Below are positions 53,886 to 62,740 of a stretch of 64,000 nt of DNA, one piece after another; within the stretch, counting starts at the first letter, position 1, and every line of letters starts with the position of its first letter. The DNA lies in contig NZ_CP004350.1 of assembly GCF_000550785.1 (NCBI RefSeq), forward strand, positions 1,344,009 through 1,408,008, in the 5' to 3' direction. The stretch is from Corynebacterium casei LMG S-19264. GTDB lineage: Bacteria; Actinomycetota; Actinomycetes; Mycobacteriales; Mycobacteriaceae. A program made the translations under genes and the position numbers. The notes under the pieces are model-generated. The model was not told where the DNA came from and did not search any database. It was given only the letters and a program-made list of their open reading frames with translations.

Positions 53886-56429
53886 TTAGTATTCGATATG
53901 AAGGCTGGAGAGGCGAACTTCTCCTGCTTCATCCGAGGCATCAAGATCGATGGTTGCAACGAGCTGGTAGCCGAGATCGCCAGCTGGATCCTTAATAATC
54001 TGGCGGACTTCCCAGCTGCGGCCGGAAGTATCACCGAGGCGGAAGAACTCCTTTCCGCGCGCTTCTGGCCCGGTTTCCATGTCGTCATATTCGTCGAAGT
54101 AGCTATCCAACGCGGCGCCGAAGTCTGGCATGTCCTCGAGGTATTCCAGCATCTCTTCCAAGCGGTCTTCCTTTTCGAAGGCAAAGAGATGGACAATACG
54201 GAAGAGATAATTTCGCACCATGATAGTAAACGCTCTGCGGTTTGAGGTCAGAAGCGATGGATCTTCCACGCCGAAGGCAAGCTCGCGGTCGAGGGTCTCC
54301 TGCGAAATCGGCGAATCCTCACCGGTCATCTCAGCCCATTCATCAACCAAAGATGAGTCCACTTGGCGGATCATCTCGCCGAGCCATTCGATGACATCGG
54401 CGAGCTCGTCGGTCATGTATTCATCCGGAATGGACTGCCGCAGCGTGCGCCAGGCGTCCGTGAGATAGCGCAGGATAACGCCTTCGGACCGTGCCAACCC
54501 ATAAGTGGCCACCAAGTCCGAAAACGTCATCGCGTTTTCCAACATGTCGCGAACGACCGCCTTGGGGGAAAGCTCAAACTCCTTCACCCACGGGTTGGAT
54601 TCCGCGAACGTGTCATAGCCTTGCTCAAGAAGCTCTTCGAGTGGCTTTGGCCAGGTGACATCCTCAACAATGGCCATGCGTTCGGTGTAGTCCACGCCCT
54701 CGGCCTTCAGCGCAGCAATTTCCTCACCGCGGCGCTGTGACTGCTGTGCCTGGAGCACCTGGCGGGGATTATCCAAGATTGACTCGAAGACAGAGATCAC
54801 GTCGAGGTAGAAAGTGGGGGACTCTTTGTCCAACAGCGATAGTGCTGCGAGCGCGAAGGGGGACAGCGGCTGGTTCAGTGCGAAGTCACGGGGGAGTTCA
54901 CGCACCAAGTGATACGGCCGGCCGTAGATATCCAGGCCCTTGGTGGAGCGCTGCACCAAACCAGCATTGAGGAGGCCTCGGAACAGGTCTAGCGCAGTCA
55001 AGATGTGCTTGTTTTGCTGGGTGCGGGTGTCATGATTGGTGCGCAGAAGGTGCTTCATGTGCTCATAGCCGTTGCCATGGCGCGCCAGGACATTGAGCAG
55101 CATCGAGTTCGACACCCGGAATTGGGACGTTAACTGTTCTGGCTCGGCATTAATAATGCGGTCAAAAGTTTGCTCCGACCAGGTTACAGAACCTTCCCGG
55201 GCGGACTTCTTCTTGAGTTTCTTCAGCTTCGCAGGATCAGTGGACAGCTTTTGGCGTGCCTTGGCATTTTCAATCTCGTGTTCTGGTGCCTCAACTACCA
55301 CGGTGCCTTCGGTGTCATATCCAGCACGCCCGGCGCGACCAGCGATCTGATGAAATTCGCGGGACTTGAGAATACGTTCCCGGCGGCCATCGTATTTGGC
55401 CAGGCCAGTCATGAGCACCGTGCGAATGGGGACGTTGATGCCAACGCCTAGGGTGTCGGTGCCGCAGATGACTTTGAGTAAGCCTTTCTGAGCAAGTCGC
55501 TCTACCAGGCGGCGGTATTTGGGGAGCATGCCGGCATGGTGCACGCCGATGCCCCGTCGTACGAGCTTGGAGAGGTCTTTGCCGAAGGTGGTGGTGAAGC
55601 GGAAGGTGCCTATTTCTTGGGCGATGAGCTCTTTTTCTTCCGGCGTAATGAGCCCAGACAGAGAGGTTAGGGCCTGTGCGCGTTCAGAGGCTTCGCGTTG
55701 GGAAAAGTGGACGATATAGATTGGTGCTTTGCCGGAGTCCAGCAGTTCCTGGACTGTTTCATGGACCGCGAGGAAGGTATAGGAGAAGTCCAAGGGGACG
55801 GGCCGAGTGGTGCCGCCAACGAAGGTGGTTTCGCGTCCAGTGCGTGAGGTGAGATCCTTTTCCAACCATTCGGTGTCGCCCAATGTCGCAGACATCAAAA
55901 GGAACTGGGCTTTGGGCAGCTCGAGCAGCGGTACTTGCCAGGCCCAGCCGCGGTCAGGTTCGGAGTAGTAGTGGAATTCATCCATCACTACTTGGTCGAT
56001 GTTTGCCTCAGCGCCGTCGCGCAGGGCGATGTTCGCGACGATTTCCGCAGTCGCGGCGATGATCGGTGCGTTGCCGTTTACGGTGGCATCACCGGTCATC
56101 ATGCCGACGTTTTCTGGGCCGAAGATTTCACACAGCGCGAAGAACTTCTCACTTACCAACGCCTTAATCGGAGCGGTGTAGAAGGAACGCTGTCCACGCG
56201 CCATGGCTACAAAGTGCGCAGCGTTGGCAACCATGGATTTACCAGAGCCGGTTGGGGTCGCAAGAATAACGTTGTCACCGGCGAGCAAGGCTAACGATGC
56301 TTCCTCTTGCGCGGGATACAAAGAAATCCCTCGTTGGCTAGTCCAGGACACAAAGGTGTCCCATACCGCGTCCTCAACGAGGGATTCGGGTACTTCTTCC
56401 AAGTCAGGCAACATCTGGGATAAGTTCAC
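53886..56429 (-). CDS. Ski2-like DEAD/DEAH-box helicase
   Basis: 847 residues. Walker A ATPTGSGKS (about 58-66), motif II DEFHYY (about 151), SATL (about 177), and the motif V-VI region HHAGMLPKYRRLVERLAQKGLLKVICGTDTLGVGINVP plus QIAGRAGRAGYDTEG (about 360). The C-terminal half is a long helical DUF3516-like region common to actinobacterial relatives. DNA or RNA substrate is unknown; its closest well-known relatives remodel RNA. It is the second helicase in the region besides HrpA. The stop is 36 bp from the decayed transporter on the other strand. Confidence 0.85.
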   Translation of the reverse strand: MNLSQMLPDLEEVPESLVEDAVWDTFVSWTSQRGISLYPAQEEASLALLAGDNVILATPTGSGKSMVANAAHFVAMARGQRSFYTAPIKALVSEKFFALCEIFGPENVGMMTGDATVNGNAPIIAATAEIVANIALRDGAEANIDQVVMDEFHYYSEPDRGWAWQVPLLELPKAQFLLMSATLGDTEWLEKDLTSRTGRETTFVGGTTRPVPLDFSYTFLAVHETVQELLDSGKAPIYIVHFSQREASERAQALTSLSGLITPEEKELIAQEIGTFRFTTTFGKDLSKLVRRGIGVHHAGMLPKYRRLVERLAQKGLLKVICGTDTLGVGINVPIRTVLMTGLAKYDGRRERILKSREFHQIAGRAGRAGYDTEGTVVVEAPEHEIENAKARQKLSTDPAKLKKLKKKSAREGSVTWSEQTFDRIINAEPEQLTSQFRVSNSMLLNVLARHGNGYEHMKHLLRTNHDTRTQQNKHILTALDLFRGLLNAGLVQRSTKGLDIYGRPYHLVRELPRDFALNQPLSPFALAALSLLDKESPTFYLDVISVFESILDNPRQVLQAQQSQRRGEEIAALKAEGVDYTERMAIVEDVTWPKPLEELLEQGYDTFAESNPWVKEFELSPKAVVRDMLENAMTFSDLVATYGLARSEGVILRYLTDAWRTLRQSIPDEYMTDELADVIEWLGEMIRQVDSSLVDEWAEMTGEDSPISQETLDRELAFGVEDPSLLTSNRRAFTIMVRNYLFRIVHLFAFEKEDRLEEMLEYLEDMPDFGAALDSYFDEYDDMETGPEARGKEFFRLGDTSGRSWEVRQIIKDPAGDLGYQLVATIDLDASDEAGEVRLSSLHIEY

Positions 56430-56471
56430 CCGTCCCAGCTTAGCTACCTCAGTTGCTAGAAGTCATCCTGA

Positions 56472-57446
56472 CTAGATGTCGTCTTCTGGGCCGGAGTCCT
56501 CACGGTCATCAATATCCTCGGACAAGAAGTCATCCACAGTGTCCAAGTCCGCGAGGAAGCGCTGGAACTCTTCACTAATTTCCTCGCCGGTTGGAACATT
56601 TTGCTCACCCGGCATAATCGCCTGCGGATGTTCGTGGCGGTAACGCTCCATGTAGGCGTCATACTGCTCTTCCAAGGAGTGAACAACCTGAACGATTTCT
56701 TCAGAGTCATTTACCTGCTCTTCAAGCTGGGTATTAACGCGCTCGATGTCGTGCTCCAAAGACTTCAGCGGCAGGGTTAATCCTGCAACCTCTGAGATAG
56801 CATCCAGCAACTCATGGGTCGCGTGAGGGTATGGCGAAGACGCCAAGTAGTGCGGTACATGCGCGGTATAGCCTGCGACGTTGCGGCCACGTTTTGCCAG
56901 TTCCTTTTCGATGAACAAGGAAGCAGAACCCGGAACAATCATCTTGGATTCCATACGCACCATGCGTGAGACCAATTCCGCAGGGTTACCATGTGCAGTC
57001 ACAACCAGCGGACGCGTGTGCGGCACTGGCATAGGAGCTGCGTAAAGGCAGATGGTGTTTTTCACATCAAAGCGAGTCACTAGCTCGGATACGGCCTTGG
57101 TGAAAGACTCCCAACGCAAATCTGGCTCTGGGCCAGACAGCAACAAGAAAGGTTTGCCATCGGTGTCTTTGAGGACACGAATGTCCAAGTCCATTGATTC
57201 CACTTCGACCGGCTGATCAATATCAATAGTCACAGCAGGACGACGTGAGCGGTAGTCAATGAGCTCATCAGCGTTAAATGTTGCTAGCGGGCGTGAATCC
57301 AGGGCAGCCTTGAGGTGATCAGCGCTGGATTCAACCGCGAGTCCGGCATCGGCGTAGCCGTGCATTGCCACCACTAATGTTGGCCCCTCGTCTACCGGTG
57401 GTGCGGGATATTCCAATTCATACATGCGACGTTCGTTATCTTGCAT
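56472..57446 (-). CDS. PAC2-family protein
   Basis: 324 residues from ATG 57446, preceded by AGGAGG. PAC2 features are VAMHGYADAGLAVESSADHLKAAL near 25-50, FNADELIDYRSRRPAVTID near 65-85, and the central LLLSGPEPDLRWESFTKAVSELV and GSASLFIEKELAKRGRNVAGYTAHVPHYLA. Archaeal and eukaryotic relatives are proteasome-assembly chaperones. The role in this actinobacterial branch is not settled, but the genome group carries Pup/proteasome-like functions. The C-terminal 60 residues are acidic and helical. Confidence 0.85.
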   Translation of the reverse strand: MQDNERRMYELEYPAPPVDEGPTLVVAMHGYADAGLAVESSADHLKAALDSRPLATFNADELIDYRSRRPAVTIDIDQPVEVESMDLDIRVLKDTDGKPFLLLSGPEPDLRWESFTKAVSELVTRFDVKNTICLYAAPMPVPHTRPLVVTAHGNPAELVSRMVRMESKMIVPGSASLFIEKELAKRGRNVAGYTAHVPHYLASSPYPHATHELLDAISEVAGLTLPLKSLEHDIERVNTQLEEQVNDSEEIVQVVHSLEEQYDAYMERYRHEHPQAIMPGEQNVPTGEEISEEFQRFLADLDTVDDFLSEDIDDREDSGPEDDI

Positions 57447-57717
57447 GATTAACCTCCTCTTACTACCACGTTCAACACACTTCACGGATAAAGTATTCCG
57501 AGCATTGGCTGCATGCAATCCGCGGCGCTTGTCCAACTATTCTAGGCCATTCGTTCGCGAATATGTGCCAAGCTGTGAAGGATTCGCCCGCGCCAGCCTC
57601 CGTGCCTGTGGATAACTATGATGACACGTCAATGAACTGGCCAAGTTATCCACAGATTGATAGGGCTAAGGACTTTTGCTCTGGTGTGGGCTTGCGTGAT
57701 TTACGAAGCTTAAAACT
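57447..57717. promoter_or_regulatory. Divergent region with two consensus DnaA boxes as a 12-bp inverted repeat
   Basis: CTGTGGATAACT (57606-57617) and AGTTATCCACAG (57644-57655) are exact complements and each contains the 9-bp DnaA box TTATCCACA, in opposite orientations, 26 bp apart. They lie about 65-110 bp before ATG 57718. The region may also fold as an RNA hairpin if transcribed. Confidence 0.65.
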
Positions 57718-58911
57718 ATGACAAACTCATCTACTCTTCGTACACCAGGACAGCTACTATCCAACATTCCCGGAATCCTGGGATTCTATCCTTCAGACTC
57801 TATAGTCCTCATGGCTTTTGAAGAAAGCGACGGGGCGCTCACCCTTGGCCCGACCCTTCGATTCGACATCGCAGATGTCAGCTCCACATTGACTGAAGCT
57901 CTCACAGCCATCGACTATCACCGTTGCGTTTTTATCATGCCCTTTGCCATCACGACTTCTGCCAACACAGACCTGCACAGCATCGCCAACGAAATCTTCA
58001 ATCAGGCAGCCTTGTTGGAAATGCCCATCACGGGGATGTGGCACACCACCGAGATTGCAGAGGGAGAGCCCTTTGGAATGATTGCCCGGGACTTGAACGA
58101 TATCCACCCAGACTTCATCGACATGGAAGAACTCCCTGAACACTGGAAGAGGGGACGCATTGAGAACATCGTGAACTCAGCAACAATGGAGCCTTTCATC
58201 CGCGAAGGCCGCCTGCCAGGTTTTGACCGTGATGAAGCGCACGCGCCACTGCACACGCGCAATCACATCATCGATGCCGACACCTTGGAACTCACTCGAG
58301 CTCAGGCACTGCATGCAGCAATGATCATGCAAGACAAAAACACTCTTGACAATCCACGTTATGGCTACGACTTGGCAGACCTGCTCGATGAATGCGAGGA
58401 GCTCATCTTCCAGGCGTCTACCTATGGATATGATGCGGCCGATAGCTGCCTGCATGACATTGGGCTGCTTGGAGTTGCCGCGATGACAATGGCAAATAAC
58501 TACGTCCGTGACCTCACCGCAGCGACATATCTTGACCACCCTGAGCAAACCGCAGCGATCATGCTCGCGACCTCACAATCGTTCACCGGAGAAATCCGCA
58601 ACAATGCCCTGTGTATCTACGCAGCGGCACAGATCAAACGTGGCATGCCGATGTACGCGGGAATGGCACTCGGAGCTTCCCAAGGAGCAGACCGGAGTCA
58701 CTCTCTGACCACACTGATGTTGCAGTGCTACCTCAACGGCCTAGCTAATAACTGCGTGGACAATATCTACCAGGGAAGCACGAATGCCCGCAGCCATCAT
58801 TACAGGCAACGGGCGCAGAAAAATCAGGGCAAGAAAAACCCTCCAAGCTCAGGCGATTCCTCCCGTGAATCACGGGAGTCTGACACACCTGATTTCGACG
58901 ACGCAGCCTAG
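57718..58911 (+). CDS. DUF4192 domain protein
   Basis: 397 residues. The DUF4192 start STLRTPGQLLSNIPGILGFYPSDSIVLMAF is diagnostic, and a second block, LTRAQALHAAMIMQDKNTLDN ... GVAAMTMANNYVRDLTAATYLDHPEQTAAI, follows at about 190-280. The C-terminus (about 360-397) is Gln/Lys/Ser-rich and unstructured. The family is widespread in actinobacteria with no known function. The ATG is preceded by no clear ribosome site (GCTTAAAACT), so the leader is short or absent. It is followed by the convergent galE. Confidence 0.8.
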   Translation: MTNSSTLRTPGQLLSNIPGILGFYPSDSIVLMAFEESDGALTLGPTLRFDIADVSSTLTEALTAIDYHRCVFIMPFAITTSANTDLHSIANEIFNQAALLEMPITGMWHTTEIAEGEPFGMIARDLNDIHPDFIDMEELPEHWKRGRIENIVNSATMEPFIREGRLPGFDRDEAHAPLHTRNHIIDADTLELTRAQALHAAMIMQDKNTLDNPRYGYDLADLLDECEELIFQASTYGYDAADSCLHDIGLLGVAAMTMANNYVRDLTAATYLDHPEQTAAIMLATSQSFTGEIRNNALCIYAAAQIKRGMPMYAGMALGASQGADRSHSLTTLMLQCYLNGLANNCVDNIYQGSTNARSHHYRQRAQKNQGKKNPPSSGDSSRESRESDTPDFDDAA

Positions 58912-58944
58912 CGCGCCGGGCTCGGCGCGGTGACTCTTTGACTC

Positions 58945-59934
58945 TTACTTAACGCGCTTGGCGGAGTGCGCGCGATCTCCGAGCTGGCGAGTAAACTCCC
59001 ACGCGTCGGAGACAATAGTGTGAAGATCCGTGCGCTGCGGGTTCCAGCCCAGCTCAGACTTTATGCGCTCAGAAGAGGCAATCAAGGTTGCTGGGTCTCC
59101 CGCACGGCGCGGAGCCACCTCTGCAGGGATAGGATGCCCGGTAACTTCCCGGCAGGTTTCAATAACCTGCTTGACCGAGTAACCATCACCGGAGCCCAGG
59201 TTGAAGATTCGGTGCTCACCGGCAGCGTTCGCTTCCAGCGCCAACATGTGGGCATCAGCCAGATCGCGAACGTGGATGTAGTCGCGCACCGCCGTGCCAT
59301 CGATGGTGCCCCAGTCATCACCGAACATGAAAATCTTGTCGCGGTGGCCCAGTGCAACCTGCAGCACGATTGGGATGAGGTGGGTTTCAACCTCACGGTT
59401 TTCACCGATCTGGCCATAAGCGCCGGCAACATTGAAGTAGCGCAGCGAAGTCGCACCCAGGCCATAAGCCTTGGCATAAGAGGTGATCATGTAATCAATG
59501 GCTAGCTTTGACGCACCATAAGGGTTGGTTGGCTGGGTCGGCATATCCTCAGTAATTGGAACCTGCTCAGGCTCGCCATACGTAGCGGCGGTGGAGGAGA
59601 ACACCAAGTTCTTCACCTCATTGGCGCGCATTGCTTCCAGCAGCGTCAAGGTCGTGACAACATTGTGCTGCCAATATTCCGCTGGCATCTCAACTGACTC
59701 ACCAACAAGTGAACGTGCTGCGAAGTGCACAACACCATCAAAGCCACCCTGGCCGAGTACTTCTGCCACTACGTCGGCAACGTCGCCTTCCACCAGTGTC
59801 GCCTCGGCAGGAACCGCTTCCCGGTTACCAGTCGAAAAATTATCAATGATGGTGACATCGTGGCCAGCTTCCACCAGAGTCGCGGCGCACACGCTGCCGA
59901 CATATCCGGCGCCACCAGTAACGAGCAATTTCAT
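58945..59934 (-). CDS. galE: UDP-glucose 4-epimerase
   Basis: 329-residue short-chain dehydrogenase-type epimerase interconverting UDP-glucose and UDP-galactose for the arabinogalactan cell wall. NAD-binding GGAGYVGS is at about 7-14, the catalytic Tyr-x3-Lys is in [12 protein letters not shown] near 140, and the substrate-side [10 protein letters not shown] near 165. ATG 59934 ([14 protein letters not shown]) is chosen; the upstream frame is unconserved. It lies next to dtxR, as in C. glutamicum. Confidence 0.95.
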   Translation of the reverse strand: MKLLVTGGAGYVGSVCAATLVEAGHDVTIIDNFSTGNREAVPAEATLVEGDVADVVAEVLGQGGFDGVVHFAARSLVGESVEMPAEYWQHNVVTTLTLLEAMRANEVKNLVFSSTAATYGEPEQVPITEDMPTQPTNPYGASKLAIDYMITSYAKAYGLGATSLRYFNVAGAYGQIGENREVETHLIPIVLQVALGHRDKIFMFGDDWGTIDGTAVRDYIHVRDLADAHMLALEANAAGEHRIFNLGSGDGYSVKQVIETCREVTGHPIPAEVAPRRAGDPATLIASSERIKSELGWNPQRTDLHTIVSDAWEFTRQLGDRAHSAKRVK

Positions 59935-60047
59935 GTCAGACCTACCAAACACATTGGAAACAAAGGAAAGAAAACTACGCTGCGCTGAAGCTTCACTTAA
60001 AAACCACAAGGGGCCCGAACCCCGTTAAAGGTTCGAACCCCAGAGCA

Positions 60048-60066
60048 CTAGGGCAGTGAGCCCTAA
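60048..60066. terminator. Possible terminator between dtxR and galE
   Basis: TAGGGC (60049-60054) pairs with GCCCTA (60060-60065) with loop agtga. Further toward galE, GGGG-cccgaa-CCCC (60010-60023) is followed on the minus strand by TTGTGGTTTTT. One of these probably ends the dtxR transcript. Confidence 0.35.
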
Positions 60067-60084
60067 GAATTGAGCGGGGGAAGA

Positions 60085-60765
60085 CTAGCGTACTGCCACG
60101 CGAATCGCGTGGGCGTAATCGTCTTTCAATTGTACCGTTTCACCCTCAGCATTGGTGAGAGTGACAACGCCGCCTTCTTGACGCACCGTCACAGTCGCGC
60201 CCACATTCATGCCGGCGGCGTGCAGGTTCTTAAATGCATCACCGTCGTACTGGATGATCTCATTGATCTGCGTGATGGTTGCCTCAACGTCCTCACCATG
60301 CGGCAGGTCAATCGCGCGCTTATCGTCATTAAACGGCGCAGAGACTGCTCCGAGCTTTTCCAAACCTGGAATTGGGTTACCAAATGGAGAAAGCGATGGA
60401 TCCTCGATAACGGCAACCACGCGGCGCTCCACGTCTTCACTCATTACGTGTTCCCAACGGCACGCCTCATCATGCACCTGGTGAATATCAAGGCCCAAGA
60501 CATCTGTGAGCAGGCGCTCTGCCAGACGGTGCTTACGCATAACGGAGGTAGCGTGCTCGCGACCCTCGGTGGTTAAGTCAAGGCTGCGGTCTGGAAGCAC
60601 GTGCAGCAAGCCGTCTCGCTCCATGCGGGCGACCGTCTGGGATACGGTTGGGCCGGACTGCTCGAGGCGCTCGGCAATGCGCGCGCGCAGAGGGGTAATG
60701 CCTTCTTCTTCAAGTTCATAGATGGTGCGCAGATACATCTCAGTGGTATCGACTAAGTCCCTCAC
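60085..60765 (-). CDS. dtxR: Iron-dependent regulator DtxR
   Basis: 226-residue iron-activated repressor of siderophore, heme and toxin-type genes. The winged helix covers residues 1-73. The metal sites of diphtheria DtxR are all at the same numbers: Met10, Cys102, Glu105, His106 (primary) and His79, Glu83, His98 (ancillary). An SH3-like C-terminal domain follows. Conservation at identical positions makes the assignment firm. It is divergent in direction from nothing; sigB precedes it on the same strand after 320 bp. The ATG is at 60765, with a GAAAGGG upstream. Confidence 0.97.
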   Translation of the reverse strand: MRDLVDTTEMYLRTIYELEEEGITPLRARIAERLEQSGPTVSQTVARMERDGLLHVLPDRSLDLTTEGREHATSVMRKHRLAERLLTDVLGLDIHQVHDEACRWEHVMSEDVERRVVAVIEDPSLSPFGNPIPGLEKLGAVSAPFNDDKRAIDLPHGEDVEATITQINEIIQYDGDAFKNLHAAGMNVGATVTVRQEGGVVTLTNAEGETVQLKDDYAHAIRVAVR

Positions 60766-61085
60766 GTGGCGACCCTTTCAGCAACAAAGAAAATAGTTAA
60801 TTACTTACACACTAGCGCACTTTTCCCGCAGAGACTTTTAGGACTGACTTTTAGTCTCAGCGCAAAAGTTGTGCCTATGTGGTGTTATTGGATTGTTTGA
60901 TAGATGACGGCGGATATAAAAGCTTTTCCTTAAATTTAGCACACAGGGGCGAATCAGTGCCATTGTGTGGGATGCGCTGGACTTTATGCCGATAAGTCCT
61001 CACTGGAACGGAAAATCCACCGGCACTCACCGTGAAGTGGCGCCGATGGACAGTTTGTTCTAAGCGAAGATTTGCCGTCTGTAGT
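60766..61085 (-). other. 320-bp gap between sigB and dtxR
   Basis: It holds the dtxR promoter region: an A/T-rich stretch at 60780-60830 and an inverted repeat GAGACT (60831-60836) with AGTCTC (60855-60860). Nearer sigB are CTGTA-aac-TACAG after the stop (about 61074-61086) and A/T-rich DNA around 60920-60950. A frame crossing this gap and the sigB end is not supported. Confidence 0.4.
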
Positions 61086-62090
61086 TTACAGAGCGTACTC
61101 CCGCAGACGTGCGGCACGGTTACCGTCACGCAGCTTGGCCATTACTTCACGCTCTATCTGGCGCACGCGCTCACGGGATAGGCCGAACTTGCGGCCAATT
61201 TGGTCTAAAGTGCGAGGCACACCGTCATCGAGGCCGTAGCGCAAGCGGATAACATCCTGCTCACGTTCCTCGAGGGTTTCGATGACATCGCGGATATCGG
61301 AGTGGCGCATGGAAGCTACAACCGCAGTTTCAGCATCGGTAGCCTCGGCGTCTTCAATGAAGTCACCCAGTGGTGCTTCTTCATCTGCGCCGACCGGCAT
61401 GTCGAGTGACACTGGGTCACGGGACTGGCGAAGCAACATTTCAATCTTGTTCTCTTCGATACCGGACTCTTCTGCCAGTTCCTCATTCGTAGCCTCACGG
61501 CCCAGGGACTGGTACATCTCGCGCTTGATGCGGGAGAGCTTGTTGACCTGTTCAACGAGGTGGACTGGGAGGCGGATGGTGCGTGACTGGTCAGCCATGC
61601 CGCGGGTAATAGCCTGACGAATCCACCAGGTTGCGTAAGTGGAGAACTTAAAGCCCTTGGCGTAGTCGAACTTCTCCATTGCGCGGATAAGGCCGAGGTT
61701 TCCCTCCTGGATAAGATCTAGCAGCGGCATGCCGCGGCCGGTGTAGCGCTTGGCCAAAGAAACTACGAGGCGCAGGTTTGCTTCCAGTAGGTGGGAGCGC
61801 GCCTTCTTGCCTTCCTTCACCAAAATCTTCATGTCGCGCTTTTCTGCGCGGGTGAGCTTGTCTGCATTTGCAAGCTTGTACTCGGCGTAAAGGCCGATTT
61901 CAATCGCCTGTGCCAGCTCAACTTCATCTTCTGCAGAAAGCAGTGCCGTCTTACCAATTCCGTTGAGGTAAACACGCACTAGGTCTGCGGAAGGATTGTC
62001 ATTGGTTTGGCCACGGCGGGAACCGCGGTCAACTTCCTTTTCGTTCTTCTCTGAAGCGTCATGGGAATTCTGGGCAGATGCGTCTGTCAT
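61086..62090 (-). CDS. sigB: Primary-like sigma factor SigB
   Basis: 334-residue group 2 sigma-70 factor for stationary phase and stress. Region 1.2 is [26 protein letters not shown], the core region 2 is [57 protein letters not shown] (2.1-2.4), and region 4 ends [23 protein letters not shown]. It lacks the long region 1.1 of SigA. The ribosome site AGGAGG lies 8 bases upstream of ATG 62090. The promoter upstream resembles SigH-type sequences. Confidence 0.95.
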   Translation of the reverse strand: MTDASAQNSHDASEKNEKEVDRGSRRGQTNDNPSADLVRVYLNGIGKTALLSAEDEVELAQAIEIGLYAEYKLANADKLTRAEKRDMKILVKEGKKARSHLLEANLRLVVSLAKRYTGRGMPLLDLIQEGNLGLIRAMEKFDYAKGFKFSTYATWWIRQAITRGMADQSRTIRLPVHLVEQVNKLSRIKREMYQSLGREATNEELAEESGIEENKIEMLLRQSRDPVSLDMPVGADEEAPLGDFIEDAEATDAETAVVASMRHSDIRDVIETLEEREQDVIRLRYGLDDGVPRTLDQIGRKFGLSRERVRQIEREVMAKLRDGNRAARLREYAL

Positions 62091-62126
62091 CGTTGGCCTC
62101 CTGAATTAATCGCCGGTTACATAATA

Positions 62127-62155
62127 TCCAACGGCACTGAAAGCTGATTAGTTCC
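62127..62155 (-). promoter_or_regulatory. SigH-type promoter of sigB
   Basis: On the minus strand GGAACT (62150-62155) and CGTTGG (62128-62133) are 16 bp apart and match the C. glutamicum SigH consensus form (GGAAT-N16-18-GTT). SigH control of sigB is known there. Confidence 0.55.
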
Positions 62156-62192
62156 CACGCGATAAAAATTGTTCTCCCACACCGGAAAAAGA

Positions 62193-62220
62193 CACCCTAA
62201 TTTGGGGTAAGGGTTACCTA
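62193..62220. promoter_or_regulatory. Weak DtxR-like palindrome upstream of sigB
   Basis: GGTAA-ggg-TTACC inside TTTGGGGTAAGGGTTACCTAAA resembles the 19-bp DtxR operator (TTAGGNTAGNCTAACCTAA) but only in part. Iron control is speculative. Confidence 0.2.
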
Positions 62221-62226
62221 AATTGT

Positions 62227-62691
62227 TTACGTCTCAACAAGAACAGTAAAGGGGCCATCGTTGACAGAAGCGACTTTCATCATCGCGCCAAAGCGTCCCT
62301 CTTCGACATGAATATCCCGCGCACGCAGACTTTCAATCACTTTATTGATGATTGGTTCGGCGTCAGAACCAGGCGCCGCATCGGACCATGACGGGCGACG
62401 GCCTTTGGCAGTGCGGCCATATAGGGTGAATTGACTCACTACCAGGACGGGGGCGCCCGCGGACTCCACGGAAGTCTCGCCATCGAGGATTCGAAGCTCG
62501 GCAATTTTGCGAGCCATGGTGGAAATCTTATTGTCCAACACCGCCGGATCGTCTTTACCCGCCTCGACATCTTCGATGGAGACTCCGATGAGCGCCAGCA
62601 GCCCGCCAGTCTCCGGAGCGTCGAAAGAGCCAACGACTTCATCGTCGACTGTGACAGAAGCAGAAAGACAACGGGTTAGTACTGCACGCAC
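62227..62691 (-). CDS. dtd: D-aminoacyl-tRNA deacylase
   Basis: 154-residue proofreading enzyme that hydrolyses D-aminoacyl (and Gly-tRNA-Ala) linkages. The N-terminal [21 protein letters not shown] is characteristic, and the two active-site motifs are SQFTLYGR near residue 86 and NDGPFT near 147 (family NxGPxT). It lies upstream of sigB and downstream of the methyltransferase gene on the same strand; a common transcript is possible. Confidence 0.94.
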   Translation of the reverse strand: MRAVLTRCLSASVTVDDEVVGSFDAPETGGLLALIGVSIEDVEAGKDDPAVLDNKISTMARKIAELRILDGETSVESAGAPVLVVSQFTLYGRTAKGRRPSWSDAAPGSDAEPIINKVIESLRARDIHVEEGRFGAMMKVASVNDGPFTVLVET

Positions 62692-62740
62692 GTGGAAGAG
62701 CGTCCTTTCTTAGGAACTTAGGTGGTCAGAGTTTGGGATG

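Noticed and set aside
53850-54245. Continuation of the transporter frame into the helicase gene
   Set aside because: After about 53850 the frame is only the antisense of the helicase and lacks transporter-like hydrophobicity.
57600-57660. Chromosome origin
   Set aside because: Only two DnaA boxes, no dnaA, dnaN or rpmH, no A/T-rich unwinding region. A regulatory site is more likely.
60010-60042. GGTTCGAACC, a tRNA T-loop-like sequence
   Set aside because: No acceptor, D or anticodon stem around it. More likely part of the dtxR-galE terminator region.
60875-61129. 84-codon frame overlapping the sigB end
   Set aside because: Overlaps the conserved SigB C-terminus and has no ribosome site or similarity.
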